From an uncultured Collinsella sp. (GTDB lineage Bacteria > Actinomycetota > Coriobacteriia > Coriobacteriales > Coriobacteriaceae): a stretch of DNA of 64,000 nucleotides. Position 1 is the first letter of the stretch. Each line of letters begins with the position of its first letter. Below are positions 1 to 7,716 of this stretch, one piece after another. The translations under genes were made by a program, and so were the position numbers. The notes under the pieces were generated by a model, which was not told the DNA's origin, made no database searches, and saw only the letters and a list, made by a program, of their open reading frames with translations. Where the stretch lies: NCBI GenBank assembly GCA_958421275.1, contig CATZLI010000003.1, positions 212,657 through 276,656 on the forward strand, read 5' to 3'.

Positions 1-1475
1 CCGCCATCGAAGCGGCACGCACGGGTGCAACCGTCACTGTGGCAAGCGCCGGCAAGACCATGAGTGGATCGAGCTTCTTCCCGGGTACCTGGGGCCTCGG
101 CCTCATCGGTCCCGTCGACGAAGACGACGAGCAGGACCTCATCGACACCATCCTGGCCGTCGGCGGCGGCGTTGCCGACCCCGAACTCGTCCAAACGTTC
201 GTCCACGGCATTCCCCAAGCGATTGACTGGCTCGAGCAAGACCTGGGCGTTGAGCTCCAGCGTCCGCAAAGCGCCAAGAGTGCTCAACAAAAGCAATTTA
301 TCCCCTGCTTTGACCACAAGACGCGCATGTGGCGCGGCCTCACCCGCAAGCCCCTTGAGGACGCTCTGACGACCAGGATCGAGTCGCTCGGCATTCGCCT
401 GCTCCCCCGCCATGAGCTTATTGACCTTGTTGAGGACACGAACGGCAGAGTAACCGGAACCGTGCTCTACGACCTCACCAAAAATCGAATCGTGCCCTTT
501 GCTGCCAAGGCCACGATCATCGCAGCCGGTGGCACTGGCGGCCTGTTCGAGCGCAGCCTTACGTCGGCTGATGTGCTCAGCTCCTCGCAGGCCATCGCAC
601 TCGCGCACGGCGCAACACTTACTAATATAGAGTTCATGCAGATGATGCCCGGCTTCATCGAGCCCAAGCGTAACTTGGTCTTCAACGAGAAAACCTGGCG
701 CTACGTACATGTAGACCAGCCAGTAGATATTGCCGACGACAAGCTGGACGACCTGCTCGAGCAGCGCTCTGGATATGGTCCCTTCACGTCACGCTTGACC
801 TCCCGCGCTATCGATCTCGTCATTGATCAGGCAGGTGCCGAAGGTCTGGCACTCCACTACGACTTCCCCCGCGAGGATGTCCCAGAGTTTGTGCAGACCT
901 TTGCCACCTGGCTGCAAGACGAGCACGGCATCGCTCCGACTGACGAGATGCGCGTTGCGATGTATGCCCACGCCGCTAATGGCGGCATCAAGATCGATAA
1001 GACCGCGTACACGGGCGTTGAGGGTCTCTACGCTTGCGGCGAGGCGACAGGCGGCATGCACGGAGCCGACCGCATTGGTGGCTTGTCAAGCGCCAACGGC
1101 ATCGTGTTCGGGCGCATCGCAGGCGCATCGGCAGCCCTTGCAGCGCAGAAAGAGCCTAAGACAGCCCTGAAGGCGGATATCACCCTCCCCCAGTACGGCA
1201 TTGCCACAACAGATGCCGAACGCCTGACACACAGCCTTAGGCACACGATGAGCACCTTTTGCATGATCAACAGGACCGAAACAGGCCTATCCGAGGCCCT
1301 GCAACAGCTTGAAAGCCTGCAAGACGAAGCCACGGCTCTAAATAAGCCACATGCCAACGACAGCGAAATCGCTGCCCTCGCCCGCCTGCAATCGCAGATT
1401 CGACTAGCACAGGAAATGGTCAAAGCCATGCGCAAGCGAACCGAAAGTCTCGGGTCGCACTATCGAGCGGATTAA
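1..1475 (+). CDS. FAD-dependent oxidoreductase, fumarate reductase/L-aspartate oxidase-like (5' partial)
   Basis: The reading frame is open from base 3, so the N-terminus, including the first glycines of the FAD-binding fold, lies outside the window; about 490 residues remain. The visible start of the frame (AIEAARTGATVTV) is the second strand of a Rossmann fold. Further on come the FAD-contacting IIAAGGTGG and, near residue 345, GLYACGEATGGMHG followed by DRIGG, which match the FAD_binding_2 family (fumarate reductase/succinate dehydrogenase flavoproteins, L-aspartate oxidase). The C-terminal 100 residues resemble the helical C-terminal domain of SdhA/NadB. The substrate cannot be fixed: quinolinate synthesis (NadB role) would need nadA and nadC neighbours, which are not visible. 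A GC-rich hairpin follows the stop. Confidence 0.72.
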   Translation, partial: AIEAARTGATVTVASAGKTMSGSSFFPGTWGLGLIGPVDEDDEQDLIDTILAVGGGVADPELVQTFVHGIPQAIDWLEQDLGVELQRPQSAKSAQQKQFIPCFDHKTRMWRGLTRKPLEDALTTRIESLGIRLLPRHELIDLVEDTNGRVTGTVLYDLTKNRIVPFAAKATIIAAGGTGGLFERSLTSADVLSSSQAIALAHGATLTNIEFMQMMPGFIEPKRNLVFNEKTWRYVHVDQPVDIADDKLDDLLEQRSGYGPFTSRLTSRAIDLVIDQAGAEGLALHYDFPREDVPEFVQTFATWLQDEHGIAPTDEMRVAMYAHAANGGIKIDKTAYTGVEGLYACGEATGGMHGADRIGGLSSANGIVFGRIAGASAALAAQKEPKTALKADITLPQYGIATTDAERLTHSLRHTMSTFCMINRTETGLSEALQQLESLQDEATALNKPHANDSEIAALARLQSQIRLAQEMVKAMRKRTESLGSHYRAD

Positions 1476-1517
1476 ACCGGACACCTATCTAAAGCAGAAC
1501 ACAACCAATCGATATCC

Positions 1518-1553
1518 ATGGGCCCCGTGAGCTCGAAGCAGCACGGGGCCCAT
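1518..1553 (+). terminator. GC-rich hairpin after the flavoprotein gene
   Basis: A perfect 12-bp inverted repeat (ATGGGCCCCGTG and its complement) with a 12-nt loop lies 43 bp after the stop codon. There is no clear T tract, so it may be a Rho-assisted 3' end rather than a classic intrinsic terminator. Confidence 0.5.
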
Positions 1554-1636
1554 TCGTGTCCGCACGACAGCGTATCCTTATTCTGAATACAGAGCGGGCA
1601 AAGCCCGCATAGAAAATAGACCAGCGAGGAGGAGAT

Positions 1637-2497
1637 ATGGACAGTAGAGATATCGAGAAGTGGCGTATCGAACTTGATAGCTACGCCAATGTGGAAGACG
1701 GCGTTGAGTATTGGCTCGCACGCGATTTAATGGAACCCATGGGGTACACTCGATGGGAGAACTTCGCCGAAGTTGTTAAGAGGGCAAAAGTCTCATGCGA
1801 AACAAACAAAACTCCAGTTGATTCCCATTTTCGTGACACCACGAAAATGGTAACTGCCGGTGTCGCCGCTCGCGCGGTTAAAGACTACAAACTTACGCGC
1901 TATGCATGCTATTTAATCGCGCAGAACGGAGATTCAAACAAGCCAGAGATCGCGCTCGCCCAGGCATTCTTTGCCGTGCAGACGCGCCGCCAAGAGCTCA
2001 TAGAGCAGCGCTTCGCAGAGATTCAGCGCTTGCAGGCGCGTCACTCGCTATCCGATTCAGAGAAACAGCTCTCGGGTATTGCGTTCAAACGCGGCGTGGA
2101 CTCCAAAGGATTCGCGATCATCAAGTCGAAGGGCGATGAGGCGTTATTCGGCGGCAGAAGCACGGCGGAAATGAAGCAGCAGCTCGGCGTACCCAAGAGC
2201 GCGGCATTGGCGGACAGGTTAGCCGATGTCCTCATCAAAGCAAAGGACCTTACGAACTCGATGACGGCCTTCAACGCCGAGGAACACGACCTGTACGGCC
2301 TGGACCAGATCAAGCAAGAGCACGTCGAGAACAACACAAGCGTGCGTGGCAGCCTCATCGACCGCGGAATTGTCCCCGAGAACCTACCGCCTGCCGAGGA
2401 TACAAAAAAGCTCGAGCGTCGCGTGAAGACAGACGAGAAGAAACTCAAGGAGGGTACTGACGGTTTTACCGATCCCCAGGGTAGGCTCGATCTGTGA
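1637..2497 (+). CDS. dinD: DNA-damage-inducible protein D (DinD)
   Basis: A 286-residue protein with the DinD pattern: an N-terminal BRO/antirepressor-like segment (YWLARDLMEPMGYTRWENF, residues about 26-44), a central YACYLIAQNGDSNKPEIALAQ stretch split by variable residues, and a basic C-terminal tail. E. coli DinD is of similar length (about 274) and has been reported to affect RecA filaments; its role here is inferred from the family. The start is well supported by GAGGAGG six bases before the ATG. I see no GAAC-N4-GTTC type LexA box upstream, so SOS control is not evident. Coding GC is lower than in the flanking housekeeping genes. The gene sits directly beside a tRNA-Lys locus with a duplicated 3' end, which suggests arrival by integration. 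Confidence 0.85.
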   Translation: MDSRDIEKWRIELDSYANVEDGVEYWLARDLMEPMGYTRWENFAEVVKRAKVSCETNKTPVDSHFRDTTKMVTAGVAARAVKDYKLTRYACYLIAQNGDSNKPEIALAQAFFAVQTRRQELIEQRFAEIQRLQARHSLSDSEKQLSGIAFKRGVDSKGFAIIKSKGDEALFGGRSTAEMKQQLGVPKSAALADRLADVLIKAKDLTNSMTAFNAEEHDLYGLDQIKQEHVENNTSVRGSLIDRGIVPENLPPAEDTKKLERRVKTDEKKLKEGTDGFTDPQGRLDL

Positions 2498-2514
2498 AAG
2501 CGGCTGTGCCCTTT

Positions 2515-2601
2515 CGGGTTCGACCCCATGCGAGGTCAACAAAAAAGCGACCAGCCTGAGCCAGTCGCTTTAACGATCTTTGGGTGGGCCGTCAGGGGGT
2601 C
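2515..2601. repeat. 87-bp direct repeat, copy 1 (tRNA-Lys 3' end + terminator)
   Basis: Identical to 2692-2778. It holds a terminator hairpin (AAAGCGAC 2544-2551 pairing with GTCGCTTT 2564-2571) and the last 17 or so bases of tRNA-Lys, after which the tRNA sequence breaks off into unrelated GC-rich sequence. This copy is therefore a truncated tRNA remnant. Confidence 0.9.
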
Positions 2602-2691
2602 AGCCTGCTGCGCAGGCGGTCGCTGCGGCGCTTTGCGCCTTGCGCGCTGCGCTGGCAAATGCTTACGCATTTCCTCAGCTCCGCGCCCCAA

Positions 2692-2778
2692 CGGGTTCGA
2701 CCCCATGCGAGGTCAACAAAAAAGCGACCAGCCTGAGCCAGTCGCTTTAACGATCTTTGGGTGGGCCGTCAGGGGGTC
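2692..2778. repeat. 87-bp direct repeat, copy 2 (intact tRNA-Lys side)
   Basis: Identical to 2515-2601 but continuing into the complete tRNA-Lys. The copies are 177 bp apart, with 90 bp of high-GC sequence between them. Read on the minus strand, the hairpin at 2721-2748 followed by a T run is the terminator of the tRNA operon. Confidence 0.9.
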
Positions 2779-2834
2779 GAACCCTGGACCTTGGGATTAA
2801 GAGTCCCCTGCTCTACCAACTGAGCTAACGACCC
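2762..2834 (-). tRNA. tRNA-Lys (CTT), CCA not encoded
   Basis: A 73-nt cloverleaf on the minus strand. The acceptor stem GGGTCGT pairs with ACGGCCC with one G-T pair. The anticodon loop CTCTTAA gives anticodon CTT, and the T-loop TTCGACC is normal. The bases after the discriminator A read CCC, not CCA, so the 3' CCA must be added by the nucleotidyltransferase. It is nearly identical to the upstream copy at 2878-2953. Confidence 0.95.
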
Positions 2835-2877
2835 AAAGCTAAAGTCCGTTGTGGCGGACTTTAGAGGAGATATCGTG

Positions 2878-2953
2878 TGGTGGGCCGTCAGGGGTTCGAA
2901 CCCTGGACCTTGGGATTAAGAGTCCCCTGCTCTACCAACTGAGCTAACGACCC
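2878..2953 (-). tRNA. tRNA-Lys (CTT), CCA encoded
   Basis: The same tRNA as at 2762-2834 except for the T-arm (TTCGAACC) and an encoded CCA at 2878-2880. It is the middle gene of a minus-strand His-Lys-Lys cluster. Confidence 0.95.
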
Positions 2954-2975
2954 GATATCAACACAAAGCAAGAAC

Positions 2976-3053
2976 TGGGGTGGGTAAAGGGACTCGAACC
3001 CTCGACCTACGGGACCACAACCCGTCGCTCTAGCCAACTGAGCTACACCCACC
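2976..3053 (-). tRNA. tRNA-His (GTG)
   Basis: Anticodon loop TTGTGGT gives GTG. The extra 5' G (G-1) opposite C73, diagnostic of tRNA-His, is present, and CCA is encoded. It is the first gene of the His-Lys-Lys cluster. Confidence 0.95.
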
Positions 3054-3218
3054 GTGTCCTGTGCGCTTCGCGCTCGACTATTATTGCAAGGAACGCCACA
3101 CGATGCAAGCCCCAATTTTCAAGAATTTTGAAAAGAGTTTTTCGAGACCATTTCGAACAAATCCCACCGGTTTCATAGGAGTAAACTTGCCCCACTGCAA
3201 ATCCTCGAAAGGACCGTC

Positions 3219-4400
3219 ATGAAAGAACTCTCCAACCGCACGGCAACGTTTACCGATTCGGTCATCCGCCGCATGACACGTATCTCCAATAAGTACGGCG
3301 CTGTCAATCTCTCGCAGGGCTTCCCCGACTTCGATCCCCCGGCGCAGCTGCTCGATAGCCTCAGCGCCATCGCCAGCGACCCCAAGCCGCTCTATCACCA
3401 GTACTCCATTACCTGGGGCTCCCAGGCCATGCGCGAGGCGCTCGCCGCCAAACAGGAGCACTTTATGGGCATGCCGGTAAACCCCAACGAGAACATCGTG
3501 GTCACCTGCGGCTCCACCGAGGCCATGATGGCCGCCATGATGACGGTTACGAACCCCGGAGACAAGGTCGTCATCTTCTCGCCGTTCTACGAGAACTACG
3601 GCGCTGACACCATTCTCTCGGGTGCCGAGCCCATCTATGTGCCGCTCAACCCGCCCACATTCGACTTTGACCGCGAGGCGCTCGAGGCAGCCTTCCGCGA
3701 CAACGACCCCAAGGCCATCGTCCTGTGCAACCCTTCTAACCCTTGCGGCAAGGTCTTTACGCGCGAGGAGCTCACCTTCATCGCCGACCTCTGCAAAAAG
3801 TACGACGCCTACTGCATTACCGACGAGGTATACGAGCACATCGTCTACGCGCCCCACGAGCACGTCTATATGGCCACGCTGCCCGGCATGTTCGAGCGAA
3901 CCATCAGCTGCAGCTCGCTGTCTAAGACGTACTCCATCACCGGTTGGCGCTTGGGCTACACCATCGCTCCGTCCCAGATCACCGAGCGTATCAAGAAGGT
4001 CCACGACTTTCTCACCGTGGGTGCCGCCGCTCCCCTGCAGGAAGCCGTTGTCACCGCCCTCAACTTCGACGACAGCTATTACGATGAGGTCCTCGACCTC
4101 TACACCGCCAAACGCGACTTGTTCTGCCAGGGGCTCGATAGCATCGGTCTTGAGCATAACGTGCCGCAGGGCGCCTACTACGTCATGATGGACATCTCTG
4201 AGTTTGGCTATGACAGCGACCTCGAATTCTGCGAGGACCTCGCATCCAAGGTGGGCGTGGGCGCCGTGCCCGGCTCGAGCTTCTTCCGCGAGCCCGTCAA
4301 CCATCTGATTCGTTTCCACTTTGCCAAGCGGGACGAGACGCTTAACGCGGCACTGGAGAACCTCAAGTCTCTACGTGATAAAATCAAGCCGCGCGGGTAA
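3219..4400 (+). CDS. Class I/II PLP-dependent aminotransferase (AspC/AAT-like)
   Basis: A 393-residue fold-type I aminotransferase of usual length. Seen: N-terminal NLSQGFPDFDPP, the PLP-ring motif NPSNPCGKV near residue 170, DEVYEHIVY, the PLP-binding lysine in SLSKTYSITGWRLGY near residue 236, and the substrate-carboxylate arginine in HLIRFHFAK near 364. This composition fits the subgroup that includes aspartate aminotransferases and kynurenine/methionine aminotransferases; the amino donor cannot be decided from sequence. The start has GAAAGGACCGTC upstream. It is monocistronic, with its own terminator at 4429-4468. Confidence 0.88.
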   Translation: MKELSNRTATFTDSVIRRMTRISNKYGAVNLSQGFPDFDPPAQLLDSLSAIASDPKPLYHQYSITWGSQAMREALAAKQEHFMGMPVNPNENIVVTCGSTEAMMAAMMTVTNPGDKVVIFSPFYENYGADTILSGAEPIYVPLNPPTFDFDREALEAAFRDNDPKAIVLCNPSNPCGKVFTREELTFIADLCKKYDAYCITDEVYEHIVYAPHEHVYMATLPGMFERTISCSSLSKTYSITGWRLGYTIAPSQITERIKKVHDFLTVGAAAPLQEAVVTALNFDDSYYDEVLDLYTAKRDLFCQGLDSIGLEHNVPQGAYYVMMDISEFGYDSDLEFCEDLASKVGVGAVPGSSFFREPVNHLIRFHFAKRDETLNAALENLKSLRDKIKPRG

Positions 4401-4428
4401 GGACGGCCCGGCAGCTAAAGTAGCCAAA

Positions 4429-4468
4429 GAAGCCTCGCACCGCCCGCCACGTTGCGAGGCTTCTTTTT
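4429..4468 (+). terminator. Intrinsic terminator after the aminotransferase
   Basis: An 11-bp stem (GAAGCCTCGCA with its complement) is followed by TTTTT. Confidence 0.85.
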
Positions 4469-4541
4469 ATAGCGCTTTCTTAAATGGTTTAGAGCCCTAT
4501 ACTTTAGTCACGGAGCAACTCGTCCCAGAGAGAGGAATACT

Positions 4542-5432
4542 ATGGCAGAACAGCAGCTTATCGGAGCGCTCGAGGCCGGCGGCACCAAGATGGTCTGCGC
4601 CACGGGCTATGCAGACGGTACGGTCCTGGAGCGTGAGCAGATCGCGACCACGACCCCGCAGGAGACCGTTGAGGCCGTCAATGCATGGTTTGCCGACAAG
4701 GGCATCGCCGCGCTGGGCATCGGCGCCTTTGGCCCCACCGCAGTCAACCCTGCCTCGCCCCAATACGGCAAGATCCTGGAGACGCCCAAAACGGCATGGC
4801 GCTACTTTGACCTGCTGGGCACTATCCAAAACGAGCTCAATATCCCCTGCGGCTACGACACCGACGTCAACGTCGCCTGCCTGGGCGAGGTCACCTTTGG
4901 TTGCGCCCAGGGCCTCACTGACGTTGTGTATCTGACCATCGGCACCGGCGTGGGCGCCGGCGTGCTCTCGGGCGGTAAGCTCGTACACGGCATGATGCAT
5001 CCCGAGGCCGGCCACATCCTGGTCACGCGCGACCCGCGCGACACCATTGGCGAGCACAGCGCCTGCCCCTTCCACGACAATTGCCTCGAGGGTCTCATCG
5101 CCGGCCCCGGCGTTAAAAAGCGCTGGGATGGCAAGAGCGCCGGAGACATGGCCGATGACCCGGAGGCCATGGACCTGCTCGCAGGCTATCTGGCACAGGC
5201 GCTCATGACCTACACGCTGTGCTACGCGCCGCAAAAGATCATCATCGGTGGCGGCGTGGCCGACCACACCCCCATCGTGCCGCTCGCGCGCAAGAAGTGC
5301 GCCGAAATGCTCAACGGTTATATCGTCACGCCCGAGGTCAACGACATCGATACCTATATTGTCAACAACAGCCTTGAGGGCAAGCAGGGCATCATGGGCT
5401 GCCTGGCCCTGGGCGCGCAGGCGCTTCAGTAA
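4542..5432 (+). CDS. ROK-family fructokinase
   Basis: A 296-residue sugar kinase that phosphorylates a hexose with ATP in the cytosol. The N-terminal phosphate loop is ALEAGGTKMVC, the central ROK signature runs through TIGTGVGAGVL and HPEAGH, and the zinc-site signature HSACPFHDNCLEGL lies at about residues 172-185. Length and the EAGGTK variant fit bacterial ROK fructokinases (ScrK/GmuE type) better than glucokinases. It has a good Shine-Dalgarno (AGAGAGGAAT). It stands alone, with no sugar transporter or regulator next to it, and is closed by the bidirectional hairpin at 5521-5555. Confidence 0.87.
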   Translation: MAEQQLIGALEAGGTKMVCATGYADGTVLEREQIATTTPQETVEAVNAWFADKGIAALGIGAFGPTAVNPASPQYGKILETPKTAWRYFDLLGTIQNELNIPCGYDTDVNVACLGEVTFGCAQGLTDVVYLTIGTGVGAGVLSGGKLVHGMMHPEAGHILVTRDPRDTIGEHSACPFHDNCLEGLIAGPGVKKRWDGKSAGDMADDPEAMDLLAGYLAQALMTYTLCYAPQKIIIGGGVADHTPIVPLARKKCAEMLNGYIVTPEVNDIDTYIVNNSLEGKQGIMGCLALGAQALQ

Positions 5433-5520
5433 CAGACGCACCCACAGGGCGTGGCGCGCCCGGCAAATCCAACCTACGGAACGACGCCACCACGCCCTAT
5501 ATAAGCCCTCTAATAAAAAA

Positions 5521-5555
5521 GGCCGCCTAGCACCAAGCATACGTCCTAGGCGGCC
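5521..5555. terminator. Bidirectional terminator between fructokinase and vanZ-like genes
   Basis: GGCCGCCTAG and its complement form a stem flanked by A6 on the left and T5 on the right, so it can end transcripts from both strands. Its right side overlaps the last codons of the minus-strand gene. Confidence 0.85.
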
Positions 5556-5995
5556 TTTTTGGCACATATGAGCGATCGTAGTAGATATCGGAGCACAACG
5601 CCCGTTGCCGCTCCACAGCAGTCGATCATCACATCGGTGATCATGCCGGCGCGTCCCGGCACAAAGAGCTGAATCGTCTCGTCGATCGAAGGAATCAGCA
5701 GCAGGAACACCGCCGTGGGCAGCAGCACGTCAAAGGTGCGCCGGCCCTCAAAATCAAAGGCGTGCGTTGCCAAGATGCCGAGCACCATATACTCGGTAAA
5801 ATGCGCGCACTTGCGAACAACAAAGTTGGTCACCCATTCATATGGAAGTCCCACGCCGTGCAGGAAACCGCGGATAGCTTCCATGACCGTCAGGCTCAGC
5901 GAGCCCGACCCCGAGCCGGGAACCAGCGAATTGCCCCAGATCAAGAGCGCCATCAGGCAGGTCACGACCGCCCATTTTCGATTGATCTTAACCAT
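5546..5995 (-). CDS. VanZ-family membrane protein
   Basis: A 149-residue protein with an N-terminal membrane segment (WAVVTCLMALLIWGNSLV), the VanZ core (RKCAHFTEYMVLGILATHAF, then DETIQLFVPGRAGMITDVMID) and further hydrophobic helices. VanZ in enterococci gives low-level teicoplanin resistance, but most homologues are unlinked to resistance and of unknown job; no other glycopeptide-resistance gene is nearby. The start lies seven bases after the stop of the minus-strand gene upstream (6003-7403), so the two are probably co-transcribed. Confidence 0.85.
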   Translation of the reverse strand: MVKINRKWAVVTCLMALLIWGNSLVPGSGSGSLSLTVMEAIRGFLHGVGLPYEWVTNFVVRKCAHFTEYMVLGILATHAFDFEGRRTFDVLLPTAVFLLLIPSIDETIQLFVPGRAGMITDVMIDCCGAATGVVLRYLLRSLICAKKAA

Positions 5996-6002
5996 GCAGA
6001 AG

Positions 6003-7403
6003 TTATGCCTCCGCGCGGAGCGGCGCGAAGCTGGCGGTACCGCCCTCGATAACGCTCAGGTAGGCACGGCCCGTACGCTTGGCGGTAGAGGACTGCAGGC
6101 GCTCGATCTCCTCCTCGAGGATCTGATTGACGCGCTCGTGACGACGGTTTTCCATAATGCCGGCGGCAATAGCCTCGGCCCGCTCGATGCTCTCGCGCGA
6201 GATACGTGCAGTATCCTCGGGGAACACAGCGCTGTGACGGCCGACATAGGCGGGGGCAGCAGGCTGAGGGGCAGCGACGGGAGCGGGGGCTGCAACAGGA
6301 GCGGGCTCGTCAATCTCATCCAGAATCGCGGTGGCGGCGGCCCACATGCCCTCGTGGCCCGAGTAATCAGCCATGGGGACATCAACCTCGAGCGAGGCAT
6401 CCGGAAGGTCGCCGGTGTCGATGCGATCTTGGGCATCAATCGATGCGGTGATGGCTGCAGGCTCATCGAGGTCATCGAGATCGATGTCCGCGGCACCGGA
6501 GATGATAGGCATGCTGGCGAGGTTTACATTGTACGGCGCAGCCTCAGCCGCCTGCTGCTGGGCAGGAGCGCCCCACAGCGAGCTTTCGGCGGCACGGCGG
6601 GCGGCAACGGCCTCCTCGTCCGCGGCCATGGCTTCATCAACGTACGAATTGTCGGCAGAAGCGTTCGCGTCCGCCGAGGTAGCGCTGTAGGCGTTATTGG
6701 CTGCCGCGTTGGCGACGAGTGCCACGAAAGCCGCCGTGCTGCCCGCAGGGGCGGCCTGGGAGCCAGACACGGCGCGTGCCGCGGCGGCGATGTCGTCGCG
6801 ATTGAAGGAGCCGGTCTGCCCGCCGTTGGTGAGCTCGTCGATGGCGACTTGATAGACGTCGCGCGAGTGTGCAGGGTCGCAGCTCACCGGCGAATCGTCG
6901 TCAAGCATACTGTCGATCATGGACCAAGCCTCGTCCTCGTCCATAGCATCTGCGGCTCGAGCGATGGTAGGGACACCATCATCGGCATGACGGCGCTGGA
7001 ACGCACCAGTCAGGCCGGAAAGGAATGCCGAGGTAGACTGCTCCGCCTGAGCCTGAGAATCAGAAGCCGCAGCGTAAGGAGTCGCATCCTGCTGCTGAGC
7101 TGAAATCGAGGCGGTCTTGAACTCGCTTTGATGCTGATTGAGATTGGCGGCACCGCCCATGGCATCGGGCTGGAACAGACGCTCTTCACGCTGCGCACGA
7201 TACTCGGAGATGCCCAGCGAGGCGGCATAGATGCCCACGCCCGCCACCGCGCCCACGGCGAAGGGAACCGCACCCGCCACGACCGTCTCGTTCACAGACG
7301 AAAACGGCAGCGTCGCGGCATACATAACCACGGGAGCGGCAAGGCCGATCCCGCACGAAAGTCCGGCAAGGACTGCTCGTTGTGTTGCATCAGAAGAAGC
7401 CAT
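6003..7403 (-). CDS. Unknown Ala/Asp-rich protein with N-terminal membrane hairpin
   Basis: No family recognised. The ATG at 7403 is preferred because GGGGAGA lies five bases upstream; a longer frame exists but lacks a ribosome site. Residues about 8-60 form two hydrophobic segments (LSCGIGLAAPVVMYAATL and VAGAVPFAVGAVAGVGIYAA). A long acidic, Ala-rich, low-complexity middle follows, including a run of alternating Pro, Val and Ala near residue 365. The basic, helical C-terminus (RISRESIERAEAIAAGIMENRRHERVNQILEEEIERLQ broken by turns) ends in YLSVIEGG. The layout suggests a membrane-anchored protein with a disordered linker and a cytoplasmic helical end. It lies between vanZ-like and rho on the same strand, but the rho terminator separates it from rho. 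Confidence 0.6.
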   Translation of the reverse strand: MASSDATQRAVLAGLSCGIGLAAPVVMYAATLPFSSVNETVVAGAVPFAVGAVAGVGIYAASLGISEYRAQREERLFQPDAMGGAANLNQHQSEFKTASISAQQQDATPYAAASDSQAQAEQSTSAFLSGLTGAFQRRHADDGVPTIARAADAMDEDEAWSMIDSMLDDDSPVSCDPAHSRDVYQVAIDELTNGGQTGSFNRDDIAAAARAVSGSQAAPAGSTAAFVALVANAAANNAYSATSADANASADNSYVDEAMAADEEAVAARRAAESSLWGAPAQQQAAEAAPYNVNLASMPIISGAADIDLDDLDEPAAITASIDAQDRIDTGDLPDASLEVDVPMADYSGHEGMWAAATAILDEIDEPAPVAAPAPVAAPQPAAPAYVGRHSAVFPEDTARISRESIERAEAIAAGIMENRRHERVNQILEEEIERLQSSTAKRTGRAYLSVIEGGTASFAPLRAEA

Positions 7404-7647
7404 GAGCTCTCCCCATCTTCCAGCACCCAAATCGCATCATTCAGTTGGCTGCGCGAGAGAAGATGAAGCGGGGCTATGCCCCAAAGCAACGGTATATGGT
7501 TCGTTTCATCTGCGTTATCCGTCGCGAAGCTTAAAAGCTATTATGCGAAACCGCCCTGTCGATTGCAAGCGACGATGTCGGATTGAAACGGGAAACCTGC
7601 TGCTTGCCAGTCTTATGGTCAAAAATAAGCGCGGAGCGGCGATATAG

Positions 7648-7679
7648 AAAAGGGCCGAGGCTCAAAGCCCCGACCCTTT
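7648..7679 (-). terminator. Intrinsic terminator of rho
   Basis: On the minus strand a stem built on AAAGGGTCGGGGCT with a short loop is followed by TTTTC. It lies 38 bp after the rho stop. Confidence 0.8.
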
Positions 7680-7716
7680 ATTGCATTGATGACTATCGCT
7701 GCGTGTGGATGACAAC

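Noticed and set aside
1476..1636. LexA/SOS box in front of dinD
   Set aside because: No GAAC-N4-GTTC or CTGT-N8-ACAG pattern in the 160 bp upstream.
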